From Haematobia irritans (taxonomy: Eukaryota > Arthropoda > Insecta > Diptera > Muscidae): a stretch of 64,000 nt of DNA. The stretch is taken from contig NC_134398.1 in assembly GCF_050003625.1 (NCBI RefSeq), positions 111,514,145 to 111,578,144 of the forward strand, given 5' to 3'. The notes beneath the pieces were generated by a model. The model had not been told where the DNA came from and made no database searches. It saw only the letters and a list, made by a program, of their open reading frames with translations. Positions 10,231 to 19,775 of the stretch are shown piece by piece. The first letter of the stretch is position 1. The number at the start of each line of letters is the position of its first letter. The translations under genes and the position numbers were made by a program.

Positions 10231-11693
10231 CCCAATAAACACAAACCGTTGAAAAATGCTAAATTTCAACAATTTTTCAAACATTTTTTCAAAGGATTAG
10301 CGTAATATTCAAGTTGAAAAATTGTTGAGAAAATCGCGTTCTCAACAAAAAACAGACATTACCCTCAACAGTGAAATTCAACACATTAGCAATAATATCT
10401 CAAGTGTTATCCTCAAATTGAAATGCATCGCTACTCAATAATTTGTCAAACAATTTTCGATGCGAGTCAAATTCAAAATTAACATCGTTGCAAATACTTT
10501 TCAACCTAAATTTGTATGAATGATATCCCCACTTCAAATTGAAAGTCAAAGCCAAAATTCTATGAATTTTGTATAATTTATTCACTTTCATCAAAATAAA
10601 ATATATAATAATACACTACACTACATAATACACTACAATACCAATTGATAAATAATAATCTTATTAAACATATCAACAAATAAGAACAAAAAAAAAAATA
10701 CAACAAAACTTTAAATATCTTAAACATTATTAGTAAACACTTTTGCATTGATAATTCGTTTTCCTTCCTTTTGGTGTCATAAAACAGCATTAAAATTTAT
10801 TAACATGCGGGCAAATTGAAATTAGGAACGTACTGGACCGCGTGTTAGAATTGATTTCCAGCAGAACGAATTCACAAAATATCCATTTTAAACTGATAAT
10901 AGCATATGAACTAAACTGACGATGTGATGCACATTTTCATCCAGAAGTTGTTGATTTCAACAATTTGTTGTTAAAAATTAAAAATTAAAATTGTTAAAAA
11001 CAACAAATTGTTGAAATCAACAACTTCTGGATGAAAATGTGCATCACATCGTCAGTTTAATTCATATGCTATTATCAGTTTAAAATGGATATTTTGTGAA
11101 TTCCTTCTGCTGGAAATCAATTCTAACACGCGGTCCAGTACGTTCCTAATTTCAAATTGCCCGCATGTTAAAAAATATTAATGCTGTTTTATGACACCAA
11201 AAGGAAAGAAATCGAATTATCAATGCAAAAGTGTTTACTAATAATGTTTAAGATATTTAAAGTTTTGTTGTTTGTTGTTTAAGATTTTTATTTGTCAATT
11301 GGTATTGTAGTGTATTATGTAGTGCAGTGTATTATTATATATTTTATTTTGATGAAAATGAATAAATTATTCATAGAATTTTGGCTTTGACTTTCAATTT
11401 GAAGTGAGGATATCATTCATACAAATTTAGGTAGAAAAGTATTTGCAACGATGTTAATTTTGAATTTGACTCGCATCGAAAATTCTTTGACAAATTTTTG
11501 AGTAGCGATGCATTTCAATTTGAGGATAACACTTGAGATATTATTGCTAATGTGTTGAATTTCACTGTTGAGGGTAATGTCTGTTTTTTGTTGAGAACGC
11601 GATTTTCTCAACAATTTCTCAACTTGAATATTACCCTAATCCTTTGAAAAATTGTTGAAATTTAGCATTTTTCAAACGTTTGTGTTTATTGGG
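10231..11693. mobile_element. Snap-back (fold-back) element, CCCAATAAACAC ends, copy 1
   Basis: The element begins cccaataaacacaaacc and ends ggtttgtg-like sequence into tttattggg, flanked by aa (10229-10230 and 11694-11695). The two arms (about 10231-10970 and 10985-11693) are nearly perfect inverted repeats of each other and meet in a short AT-rich loop around 10970-10985. Both ends are the AAACG(T)TTG version. Other copies at 15333, 34179 and 38265 have one such end and one GGATGAGCG end, so copy 1 seems to be a palindromic derivative. No transposase is encoded. Confidence 0.8.
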
Positions 11694-12062
11694 AAGCGTT
11701 ATGAAAGACCTTTATCTGTTTATTTTTATGACCAGTTTTTAGGCGCTCTTAATAAAAACCAATCGCAGGGTGATTCGTGTGCATACAGTCAGGTTTTGCG
11801 CAATCACAGGGCAACTCGAAGTGAATGAATATTGTGGCAAATAGATTCTATGGCACGCTTTTAGGAGATCCTCAAATACGAAATAGAGCTTTCAAGTAGA
11901 CAAATAGCTTTTAAGCTGTTATTTTATTTAGTTGAGTCAGCAACCACCTGAGGATAAGTGTTGTGTAGCAGCTTAAAACAATGAAAGCTTAATCACTTTT
12001 GACACTTATAAAAGTCTTTTGTCAATTAATCTCTCACTATGGACTCTCTCCTGTATTTGCAT
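11694..12062. other. Spacer without a recognised feature
   Basis: About 370 bp of mixed sequence between the snap-back element and the MITE at 12063. No coding frame or repeat was recognised. Confidence 0.3.
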
Positions 12063-12360
12063 CATAGATAAATACATAGATGTCCCACTCTTCTCTTTAA
12101 AAAAAATGTGTCAGTTCCAAAAATTAATTTTCTGACATTTCGTTTTGTTTTTTTTTCGTTAAGAGAGATTCTTTTGTATTCGTTGTCCATTCACAATTAA
12201 TTTTTTATGAGGAGTTTTTTATTACAGAACACTCTGTTGTGTTAAAAAGAGTACCACAAATCTCTCAATTCTCTTGATTTTCTTCGTTTATTCTTAATCG
12301 TCGGAACTGTTAAACTTAGTTTGACACCCATGGGACATCTATGTATTTCTATTATCTATG
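12063..12360. mobile_element. MITE-like inverted-repeat element
   Basis: The left end catagataaatacatagatg and following tccca (12063-12087) pairs with tgggacatctatgtatttct and following bases at the right (12331-12360). The element is 298 bp and AT-rich with no frame. No target duplication was resolved. Confidence 0.6.
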
Positions 12361-12396
12361 CACAGACCATACTCAAGAAATGCAACTGTCTTCAAT

Positions 12397-12410
12397 TTCA
12401 GTTGATTGTA
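12397..12410. repeat. Target-site duplication of the SINE, left copy
   Basis: ttcagttgattgta, repeated exactly at 12763-12776. Confidence 0.9.
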
Positions 12411-12762
12411 GGTTAGGTTAGGTTAGGTTAGGTGGCAGCCTGATGTATCAGGCTCACTTAGACTATTCAGTCCATTGTGATACCACATTGGTGAACTTCT
12501 CTCTTATCACTGAGTGCTGCCCGATTCCATGTTAAGCTCAATGACAAGGGACCTCCTTTTTATAGCCGAGTCCGAACGGCGTTCCACATTGCAGTGAAAC
12601 CACTTAGAGAAGCTTTGAAACCCTCAGAAATGTCACCAGCATTACTGAGGTGGGATAATCCACCGCTGAAAAACTTTTTGGTGTTCGGTCGAAGCAGGAA
12701 TCGAACCCACGACCTTGTGTATGCAAGGCGGGCATGCTAACCATTGCACCACGGTGGCTCCC
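12411..12762 (-). mobile_element. Intact tRNA-derived SINE sharing its 3' end with the LOA LINE
   Basis: Read on the minus strand from 12762, the element begins with a tRNA-like head GGGAGCCACC, an A box in TGGTGCAATGGTTAGCATG and a B box in GGGTTCGATTCC, spaced as in tRNA. A ~200-bp body follows. The last ~75 bp, from GGTATCACAATGGACTGAAT to the end, nearly match the 3' end of the LOA LINE at 46541-46617. The tail is four to five units of CCTAA (TTAGG on the plus strand). Perfect 14-bp duplications (ttcagttgattgta) flank it, so this is a recent, complete insertion, probably transcribed by RNA polymerase III and copied by LINE enzymes (inference). Confidence 0.9.
12690..12762 (-). promoter_or_regulatory. 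Internal RNA polymerase III promoter of the SINE (A and B boxes)
   Basis: The tRNA-like 73 bp contains an A box (TGGTGCAATGG) about 12 bp from the 5' end and a B box (GGGTTCGATTCC) about 35 bp further on. I do not call it a functional tRNA gene because it runs directly into the SINE body. Confidence 0.75.
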
Positions 12763-12776
12763 TTCAGTTGATTGTA

Positions 12777-13480
12777 ATGTAAATATAAAATATTCAATGT
12801 TTTCCCTATTAGTGTATTAACGAACGATTTCTCCTCTTTCTTTCAAGATACCCTCAATATTGGCAAAGTCACGTGTGGAGTTCAGATAATGTAAGAGTCT
12901 ATCAGTCAGTGCGTTCGTCTGTCTTACGGTCCGGAATACCTGGTGGCCAAGTGGTTTGGTTGGTTCGCTTGGATATCGCTGGGATGAATGTGGTGAGTAG
13001 CCAGAATGTCTTCAATTAAGGGGGCTGGTTGTAAATGATGGACGATGGTGAAAAACCGCCAATGCGGATATAACTTCCCCACGTGAAAGCCGAGAGCCAA
13101 TGGTTTTCAATCCGCTGTAACCCCAATAGGCTTTTGTCTTTATAGTGGATGTCTTCCCAACAGAAGAACCAAAAAAAACGATTCCTTCTTATTGGCAGTA
13201 TTATTTTTTTTCTCCTCTCAATTTTCTCTTTTCGCGGATTTTATATGGACCCAATAAACAAGTTTTGAAAACTTTCGATCGATAACCTCCTTCTCGCTCT
13301 TAGGTCGAAAAAAGGAAAAGACCAAACTTTTTGTCCACTTTTCTGTTATCCCCCCATGGGCCGCCATTTCTCCGTACATCTGTCAGGATGACAGCAAATA
13401 TGTCACGTACCTCCTATAGTTTGAGAAAGATTGCCATAAATAAATTTCATCCATCCCCACTCCTCATTGGCGCTGGGTAT
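12777..13480. other. Unclassified 700 bp
   Basis: A moderately GC-rich segment at 12840-13160 (for example ggtccggaatacctggtggcc) looks like the remains of a coding or rRNA-like unit, but I cannot match it to a family. No frame longer than ~60 codons is convincing. Confidence 0.3.
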
Positions 13481-13643
13481 AGCCGCACGCGACAATATAT
13501 ATCGTTCGTCCTATTTAGACTCATATAACCACAGAGGCCAAAGTTTACGTTAAATTTTGCACAGAAAGTAGAATTAACATTATAATACTGCTTGCTAGAT
13601 TTGGTTGAAATCGGTATAGGATTAGATATAGGTGCTATATATA
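13481..13643 (-). repeat. AT-rich muscoid-type repeat, first segment
   Basis: The text atatcgttcg..ctcatat..ccacagaggccaaag..ttgaaatcgg is a diverged unit of the ~158-bp tandem repeat at 47165-47830. The repeat continues at 17208-17514 and 18418-18800, having been split by the mariner (13644-17205) and by the element at 17515-18414. Confidence 0.7.
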
Positions 13644-15332
13644 ACAGGTTGACTGATAAGTCCCCGGTCTGACACATAGATGGCGTCACTAGTATTCAAT
13701 GCATATTATTTTTATATACCTTTTTATCAACCATCAAATGATTCGTGTCAAAATTTGACGTCTGTAAGTCAATTAGTTTGTGAGATAGAGCGTCTTTGTT
13801 AAGCCACTTTTGTTATTGTTATTGATAAAATACTGATTTCTGAAGGGGAAAATACGGTGGAAGCAAAAACTTGGCGTGATAATGAGTTTCCGGACTCTGC
13901 CCCAGGGAAATCAATAATAATTGATTGGTATGCAAAATTCAAGCGTGGTGAAATGAGCACGGAGGACGGTGAACGCAGTGGACGCCCGAAAGAGGTGGTT
14001 ACCGACGAAAACATCAAAAAATCCACAAAATGATTTTGAATGACCGTAAAATGAAGTTGATCGAGATAGCAGAGGCCTTAAAGATATAAAAGGAACGTAT
14101 TAGTCATATTATTCATCAATATTTGGATATGCGGAAGCTCTGTGCAAAATGGGTGCAGCGCGAGCTCACATTTGACCAAAAACAACAACGTGTTGATGAT
14201 TCTGAACGATTTTTGCAGCTGTTAACTCGTAAAACACCCGAGTTTTTCCGTCGATATGTGACAATGGATGAAGCATGGCTTCATCACTATACTCCTGAGT
14301 CCAATCGACAGTCGGCTGAGTGGACAGCGCCCCATATGAAGAAGGAAAAAGTGTTGTTCCACCAAGACAACGCACCGTGCCACAAGTCATTGAGAACGAT
14401 GGCAAAAATTCATGTATTGGGCTTCGAATTGCTTCCCCACCTAGATTCTCCAGATCTGGCCCCCAGCGACTTTTTCTTGTTATCAGACCTCAAAAGGATG
14501 CTCGCAGGGAAAAAATTTGGCTGCAATGAAGAGGTGATCGCCGCACCCATAGAAAAATTATTACCATACGGGCTCAAATCGAAACCGTACGTTATTGATA
14601 GTTAGCCAACCCCGTATGGTACAATATCAATACCGAATGGTACAGGCGGTACGCAAAGCATGAAAGTACCATTCGGTATTATGAAAGTACCAATATGATA
14701 TTGAAAATAATACCTAAGCGGTACTAGTATTTTTACCATAAAGGTATTGATGTATAAACAGTGCGGTATTACCAAATAATACCAAAATGGTATTGGTTTA
14801 ATAATATTTAGTTTAATAAAACACACGTAAAATGTCTTTGTTACGTATTTAATTTAATACATAACATACATACAAAAACCTAATCATTTCTCCATGCAAA
14901 ATTTCATTTCTCCCAATTCAGCTCCATGTCGCACATTCAGGCACAGCATCCCTCAAGTCATTTCTCCATGCAACTTTGTTCTCCCAATTCAGCACCATGT
15001 CGCAATTCAGGCACTGCATCCCTCAAGTCGTCTGCTGTTGTATTTGGAAGGTTTTTGTATGTCAGTTGCGCATCTTATTATAGGATGATCGAATTAGAAA
15101 ACATAAATAATGCTAAAAAAATATTATACTTACCTATACTTCGCATTATTCACTGAATTCATTTAATTTTCGTCATCTTATCCCAAACTATTGTTATTTA
15201 CAAGCCACATGAAAAAAAAACTAAACTACCAAGGCGACCAATTACAATTGGTCGCAACGTCTACATATTATGTGTTACGGCGTTGTGATAGTTAATACCA
15301 CAATAATACCGGATGTAAATTATTTGATACAA

Positions 15333-16936
15333 CCCAATAAACACAGGATGAGCGTTTTTCAAATGCAACAACTGTTCCGTTTGAGGGTAAATATAATTTT
15401 AAACATAAATTCAACATGACTTGAAATAGCTCATCTTCAATACATCTTCAAATTGCGAATTACTTCCAATTTGCCAAAATGTTGACGAAATCTTTGAAAA
15501 GGTGTTGAAGATAATATGAGAAAACGTTGACAAAACACTACCCTAAAATGCAACGAAAAAACCATGTGGTTTTCAATACTTATTTGTGCAACGAAGTTCG
15601 TGGTCAATTGCAAGAAATAAAAAAATGGAAAATTTTAGATAAATAACCAAATAGTTTATATAAATAGGTAAGAGAAAATAAAAAATGAAATAAAACTTGA
15701 AGGAAGTCACTAAATGTATATCTCTTTGCAGAAAACTAAAATCTTTGGATGCTACATTCTTGCAAACAATAAGAAGCTGACCAATGAAAAATGTGTGGCT
15801 TATCGACAAGAAAAAGTTTCCAGAAACATTACAAGTGCAACCAATTAAAATTGTTAAAAACAACAAATTGTTGAAATCAACAACTTCTGGATGAAAATGT
15901 GTATCACATCGTCAGTTTAATTCATATGCTATTATCAGTTTAAAATGGATATTTTGTGAATTCCTTCTGCTGGAAATCAATTCTAACACGCGGTCCAGTA
16001 CGTTCCTAATTTCAAATTGCCCGCATGTTAATAAAAGGAAGGAAATCGAATTATCAATGCAAAAGTGTTTACTAACAATGTTTAAGATATTTAAAGTTTT
16101 GTTGTTTGTTTTTTTTTTTTTTTTTATTCTTATTTGTTGGTATGTTTAATAAGATTATTATTTATCAATTGATATTGTAGTGTATTATGTAGTGTAGTGT
16201 ATTATTATATATTTTATTTGGATGAAAATGAATAAATTATACAAAATTCATAGAATTTTGGCTTTGACTTTCAATTTGAAGTGGGGATATCATTCATACA
16301 AATTTAGGTTGAAATGTATTTGCAACGATGTTAATTTTGAATTTGACTCGCATCGAAAATTGTTTGACAAATTATTGAGTAGCGATGCATTTCAATTTGA
16401 GGATAACACTTGAGATATTATTGCTAATGTGTTGAATTTCACTGTTGAAGGCCGGTATGCACCTCTAGCGAAAAATTTCATTCCCATAAGAAATGCATTG
16501 CTATTTATGCTAACGAAATTTTCGGTAGCGTTCAATTTCGTAAGCTGGTACGCACCTCTAATGAAAATAACAGGGTTGTCAAAAGCATATTTTGGCAGCA
16601 AACATTTAATTTATTACAATCATTGTGTGCGTAAAAGTTTTAAAAGGTCTGTAAATAATAAACAATTTATTTGAGGAATATTTGGAACATATATTAACAA
16701 TTTTTAAAAGCGATTAGCTGGTTTAAAATTTGTGTACACAGCCCTGTTTTTTTTTTTTTTTTTGTAGACTTAAATAAATTTTTGCTACCGAAAATTTCGC
16801 TAGAGGTGCATACCGGCCTTGAGGGTAATGTCTGTATTTGCTTGAGATCTCAACTTGAATATTACTCTAATCCTTTGAAACAATGTTTGAAAAATTATTG
16901 AAATTTAGCATTTTTCAAACGTTTGTGTTTATTGGG
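15333..16936. mobile_element. CCCAATAAACAC element, copy 2, nested
   Basis: It starts cccaataaacacaggatgag and ends with cgtttgtgtttattggg, flanked by aa on both sides (15331-15332, 16937-16938). The right half (15845-16936) matches copy 1, and the left half matches the reverse of 36950-37596. A Harbinger-like MITE is inserted at 16449-16819. No transposase is encoded. Confidence 0.8.
16449..16819. mobile_element. Harbinger-like MITE (AGGCCGGTATGC family), copy A
   Basis: The 371-bp element has ends aggccggtatgcacctctag with inverse at the right (ctagaggtgcataccggcct). TGA is duplicated at 16446-16448 and 16820-16822; the empty site actgttgagggtaatg is seen at 11560-11580. Near-identical copies lie at 37709-38071 and 54096-54448. 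Confidence 0.88.
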
Positions 16937-17207
16937 AAAGTGGTACCAAAATTAAAAGGTAACGTGAATTAATTTATTAATACCAAACGGTAATGGCCAC
17001 ATACCGCCTTTTTTCTACCAGTGCGAAACTGAGGCCTATTTTGAGGCAAAACCGAAGGAGTACTACCAAAATGGTATCAAAAAATTGGAAGGTCGTTATA
17101 ATCGTTGTATCGCTCTTGAAGGGAACTATGTTGAATAATAAAAACGAATTTTGACAAAAAAATGTGTTTTTCTTTGTTAGACCGGAGACTTATCATCCAA
17201 CCTGTTA

Positions 17208-17514
17208 TATCATTCGCCCGATTTAGACTCATATGACCACAGAGGCCAAAGTTTTACTCCGATTTATGTGAAGTTATGCACATCTTTTGCCCTATATGGA
17301 TTTAATTGGCCCTAGAGGCCAGAATTGTGACTTTAATTCACGCAAAATTTAGTTAAATCGGATCAGATTTAGATATAGCTTCGATATACGTCCTTTGCCC
17401 TATATGGATTTAATTGGCTCTAGAGGCCAGAATTGTGCCCTTAATTCCTTCAAATTTTGCACAAAGAGTACAATGGATGGTCAAGTATGCTAAATTTCGT
17501 TGAAATTGGTTCAG
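17208..17514 (-). repeat. AT-rich muscoid-type repeat, second segment
   Basis: Continues 13481-13643 after the mariner, with two further units (gaccacagaggccaaagttt; ccctatatggatttaattgg). Confidence 0.7.
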
Positions 17515-18414
17515 GGGGCTAATCACGGCATTCGATATCGAATTCATAACCGTATCGAAAAAATTGTCGATACGATTAAAAGTTTGGATCACGGCATTCG
17601 ATCGAAATTTGATGCAATTTCTCTAGCATTGCCAACAGCAAATAACGAAGCAGAACAAAATTAATTTAGCGGCACAAAATAGAATGTAGAAATATACATG
17701 TTTTTGAAGACTTCAAAGTAAAAGTAAATTATGGACCCATATCTCTTTTTACATTCCTCCGCATTCCTTCCTAATTGGAGGATGAGATGAATATAAAATA
17801 ATTCGGCGACAAATAAGGAATAAAAGTCCACATTGTTATTGGTGTAAGGGTTTGAAATGGCGTGCACTGTTAGAAAGTCAGCTTTGGAGGATCAATGGAC
17901 GATTTCGGCTGACGAAGGAGTCGTTCAAATGGAAAATAATTTTTGGTGGCATGTCAACGTCAATTCTATCGCTATACAATTGTCTGCCGTCTTAAAACTT
18001 TTTGCCCGTGGAAGCCTTCATCATTCACTATTCTTACAAGGTGGTCCAGAAGCGTTATGTTGTGCACTGTATATAACATATGGTTCTTTGCTAAGCTAGG
18101 ATGCTCGCTCCCGAACTCGACTATGACCAATTTTTGTTTAACTTTTATTGGAGTTGCATTAGTCCTAAATATTCAAAATATGTTCATTATATGTAAATTT
18201 ACTACAAATTAGCAACAATTCGAACTAAAACTAATACATTTACTATTCCTATATGGCGAAAACAATGTAAAAAACAAGTGAAAAATGTTTTACGATTGCA
18301 ATTTACCAATCGAAAAAATTCTCGATGAAAAAACCTGATATCGAAAAAACCTGATATCCGAAAAATTTAGATTTCGATCAAAAGTTCTCGATATCGAATG
18401 CCGTGATTAGCCCC
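17515..18414. mobile_element. DNA transposon with 27-bp perfect inverted ends, 900 bp
   Basis: Both ends read ggggctaatcacggcattcg followed by atatcga. CAG is duplicated (17512-17514, 18415-18417) against the repeat's normal ggttcagattt. A 3-bp duplication and GGGG-start ends suggest PIF/Harbinger. Internal subterminal copies of tcgatatcgaa and cgaaaaaattgtcgata are present. A short frame at 17857-18099 resembles no transposase I know. Confidence 0.75.
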
Positions 18415-18417
18415 CAG

Positions 18418-18870
18418 ATTTATATATAGCTCCCATATATATCTTTCGCTTGATTTAGATCATTTAGATAAAGCGCCATATATTTTTGGCAAAATTGGCG
18501 CAACGTCAGCGAAGATGTCCCCATACTTTCCACAGAAGATTTAGATAAGGTTTCGGCTGTGTAAATGTCGCTCGATGTGGCCAAATATTGTCACAAACCC
18601 GACAATTGACATATCTTGCTGAATTCTAGCCGATATCCTTCTGAACTCACCACTGCTAAGGAGCAACAATAAAAATCCTATACCACTAATACATGTGTAT
18701 CGTTGGATACATGCACATAAAATGGCTTTAGCTTTATATTTCCCAGTCGGCCCCGTCCGACTTTAGACTTTACCAACTTATTTGATCTAAGATACCTCTA
18801 GATTTTAAATTTCATGCAAATCTGAGAACAATGCGTTTTCCAAAAGTCAAATCGAGTGAGCCTGATACAT
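18418..18870 (-). repeat. AT-rich muscoid-type repeat, terminal segment
   Basis: Continues the repeat (agatttatatatagctcccat) and reaches its characteristic end near 18745-18790 (cggccccgtccgactttaga). Sequence after that is a short scrap matching the SINE 3' end (gagcctgatacatcgg..ctaacctaacc at 18857-18888). Confidence 0.6.
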
Positions 18871-19090
18871 CGGTTAACCTAACCTAGACGTAAAACATTT
18901 CTAGTTTTTTCAATTTTAGGGAAATCGAATAAAAACTGCGGTGTGTAGATGCTCAAGGCCGCAAATCGGGGTTCGGTAGATAACGGAGCTAACCTGGACC
19001 GATATAGCCCATATTTTACCTCTTGACAGACAACCGACTCTGTCCCAATATACAGAAAAAATGGGGAGTAAAACATAGATTTAGCTCTAA

Positions 19091-19398
19091 TTTTTATTAC
19101 TGCTGCCAATACTATAAAATGGTCAAAATGTAAATCAAAGTACAATATGTATCTGAATGTATGCGACAGATGTAAATATGTATAAATACCTAAACAATTT
19201 TCAGGATAGAATGTGTGGGTACATCATTATCCTTTCCAATTTCCTTTAAAAATATAAAAATGGAATGCAACTTATCAGTTTGGGCATGCACTATAACAAA
19301 ATGGCATGTATGAAACCAATCACAAAATGGATGTCTTAGTATGGGGTATTCATAAAAATCCAAATATAAATATGAAAATATGTGTAAAAAATGTAGTA
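19091..19398 (-). other. UBR7: Probable 3' UTR of UBR7
   Basis: AT-rich sequence after the stop codon at 19399-19401. A minus-strand AATAAA lies at about 19091-19096 and could be the polyadenylation signal. The assignment is by position only. Confidence 0.4.
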
Positions 19399-19775
19399 TT
19401 AACGGCAAAAATGTGGTAGCCCAATTTCAATATTCTTTTCATTGCGTATTTCACTAAAGAAACGATTTATGTCGTCTTCAGTAACCACTTTCTTGTTAGC
19501 CACGAACGTTTGTAAATAATCCTTGAGGCGATCTTTCATCCGATTGTACTCAGTAATGACATCAATTTGTTGTACACGATCTATGGAGGCCAATGCGCGT
19601 ATACCTTGTTCATATGAGGATTCAGCGGCAGCTTTCTCTTTGCCTCGCTCTTCATAACTTTTAGCTGAATCTTCGGAATCTAAGAGATATTCGACTTTTT
19701 CATTCTCATAAACTAACATGCATGATGGGCAACGGCAAAGTGCGTTTCTCCAATCTGCACCCCAGAATGTGGGTC
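19399..19775 (-). CDS. UBR7: UBR7-like E3 ubiquitin ligase, exon 2 (C-terminal)
   Basis: The exon is opened by a good acceptor (a long T tract then TTTTAG at 19776-19777) and starts in phase with exon 1: the split Gly codon is completed and the protein reads on as PTFWGADWRNALCRCPSCM, a hallmark of UBR7 C-termini. Further conserved blocks are YEERGKEKA, RVQQIDVITEYN, LKDYLQTF and VTEDDINRFFSE, ending HFCR and TAA at 19399. The C-terminal half of UBR7 proteins is well conserved although it has no named catalytic domain. The upstream Met-rich hydrophobic frame (19776-19836) is intron read-through, not protein. Confidence is high because splice phase and homology agree. Confidence 0.93.

Larger units (their letters stand above)
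14544..17023. mobile_element. CAC-ended DNA transposon (CMC-like?), nested in the mariner
   Basis: The left end is cacccatagaaaaattatta and the right end, inward, cactggtagaaaaaaggcgg. The flanking mariner sequence shows a 2-bp duplication cg (14542-14543, 17024-17025), since removing the element plus one copy restores the coding frame. Subterminal regions are crowded with copies of ggtattacc / ggtaccatt motifs in both orientations (14590-14800, 16975-17000). A ~64-bp unit is duplicated at 14900-15030 (cccaattcagctccatgtcg). CAC...GTG ends with 2-3 bp duplications occur in the CACTA/Mirage/Chapaev group; no transposase is present, so this is tentative. Confidence 0.65.
13822..17138 (+). pseudogene. 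Mariner (irritans subfamily) transposase, broken
   Basis: Recognisable coding starts near 13822 without its own ATG and includes NTVEAKTW, GERSGRPKEVVTDENIKK, then frameshifts near 14030. The frame at 14123-14543 carries DMRKLCAKW, the first catalytic Asp (VTMDEAWLHHYTP) and the second (HQDNAPCHKS). About 50 residues are missing between SAEWTA and PHMKK. The usual PPY before SPDLAPSD is replaced by two residues, so the spacing to the third Asp is 33 instead of 34. The C-terminus resumes after the nested transposon at 17026-17138 (ETEAYFEAKPKEYY to NYVE and stop). It cannot be active. Confidence 0.9.
13644..17205 (+). mobile_element. Himar1/irritans-type mariner, interrupted by a nested transposon
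   Basis: The left end acaggttgactgataagtcc (13644) and the right end, in reverse acaggttggatgataagtct (17205), are the 27-bp ends of irritans-group mariners with a few changes. TA flanks it at 13642-13643 and 17206-17207. Without the 2.48-kb insertion at 14544-17023 the element is about 1.08 kb, shorter than the usual 1.3 kb because of internal deletions. Confidence 0.92.

Noticed and set aside
10400..11614. Short frames of 64-70 codons repeated at 10400, 11417, 16222 and 39144
   Set aside because: All fall in arms of the snap-back family and appear in opposite orientations; no protein features.
12411..12433. Interstitial telomere array
   Set aside because: The TTAGG repeats are only 4-5 units and are the tail of a SINE with a target duplication.
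12690..12762. tRNA gene
   Set aside because: Has A and B boxes but runs into a SINE body, has no proper acceptor pairing that I could verify, and a truncated copy lies at 20747-21070.
17857..18212. Frames inside the 900-bp transposon as a transposase
   Set aside because: No DDE or DNA-binding motif; two overlapping frames of similar length suggest chance.
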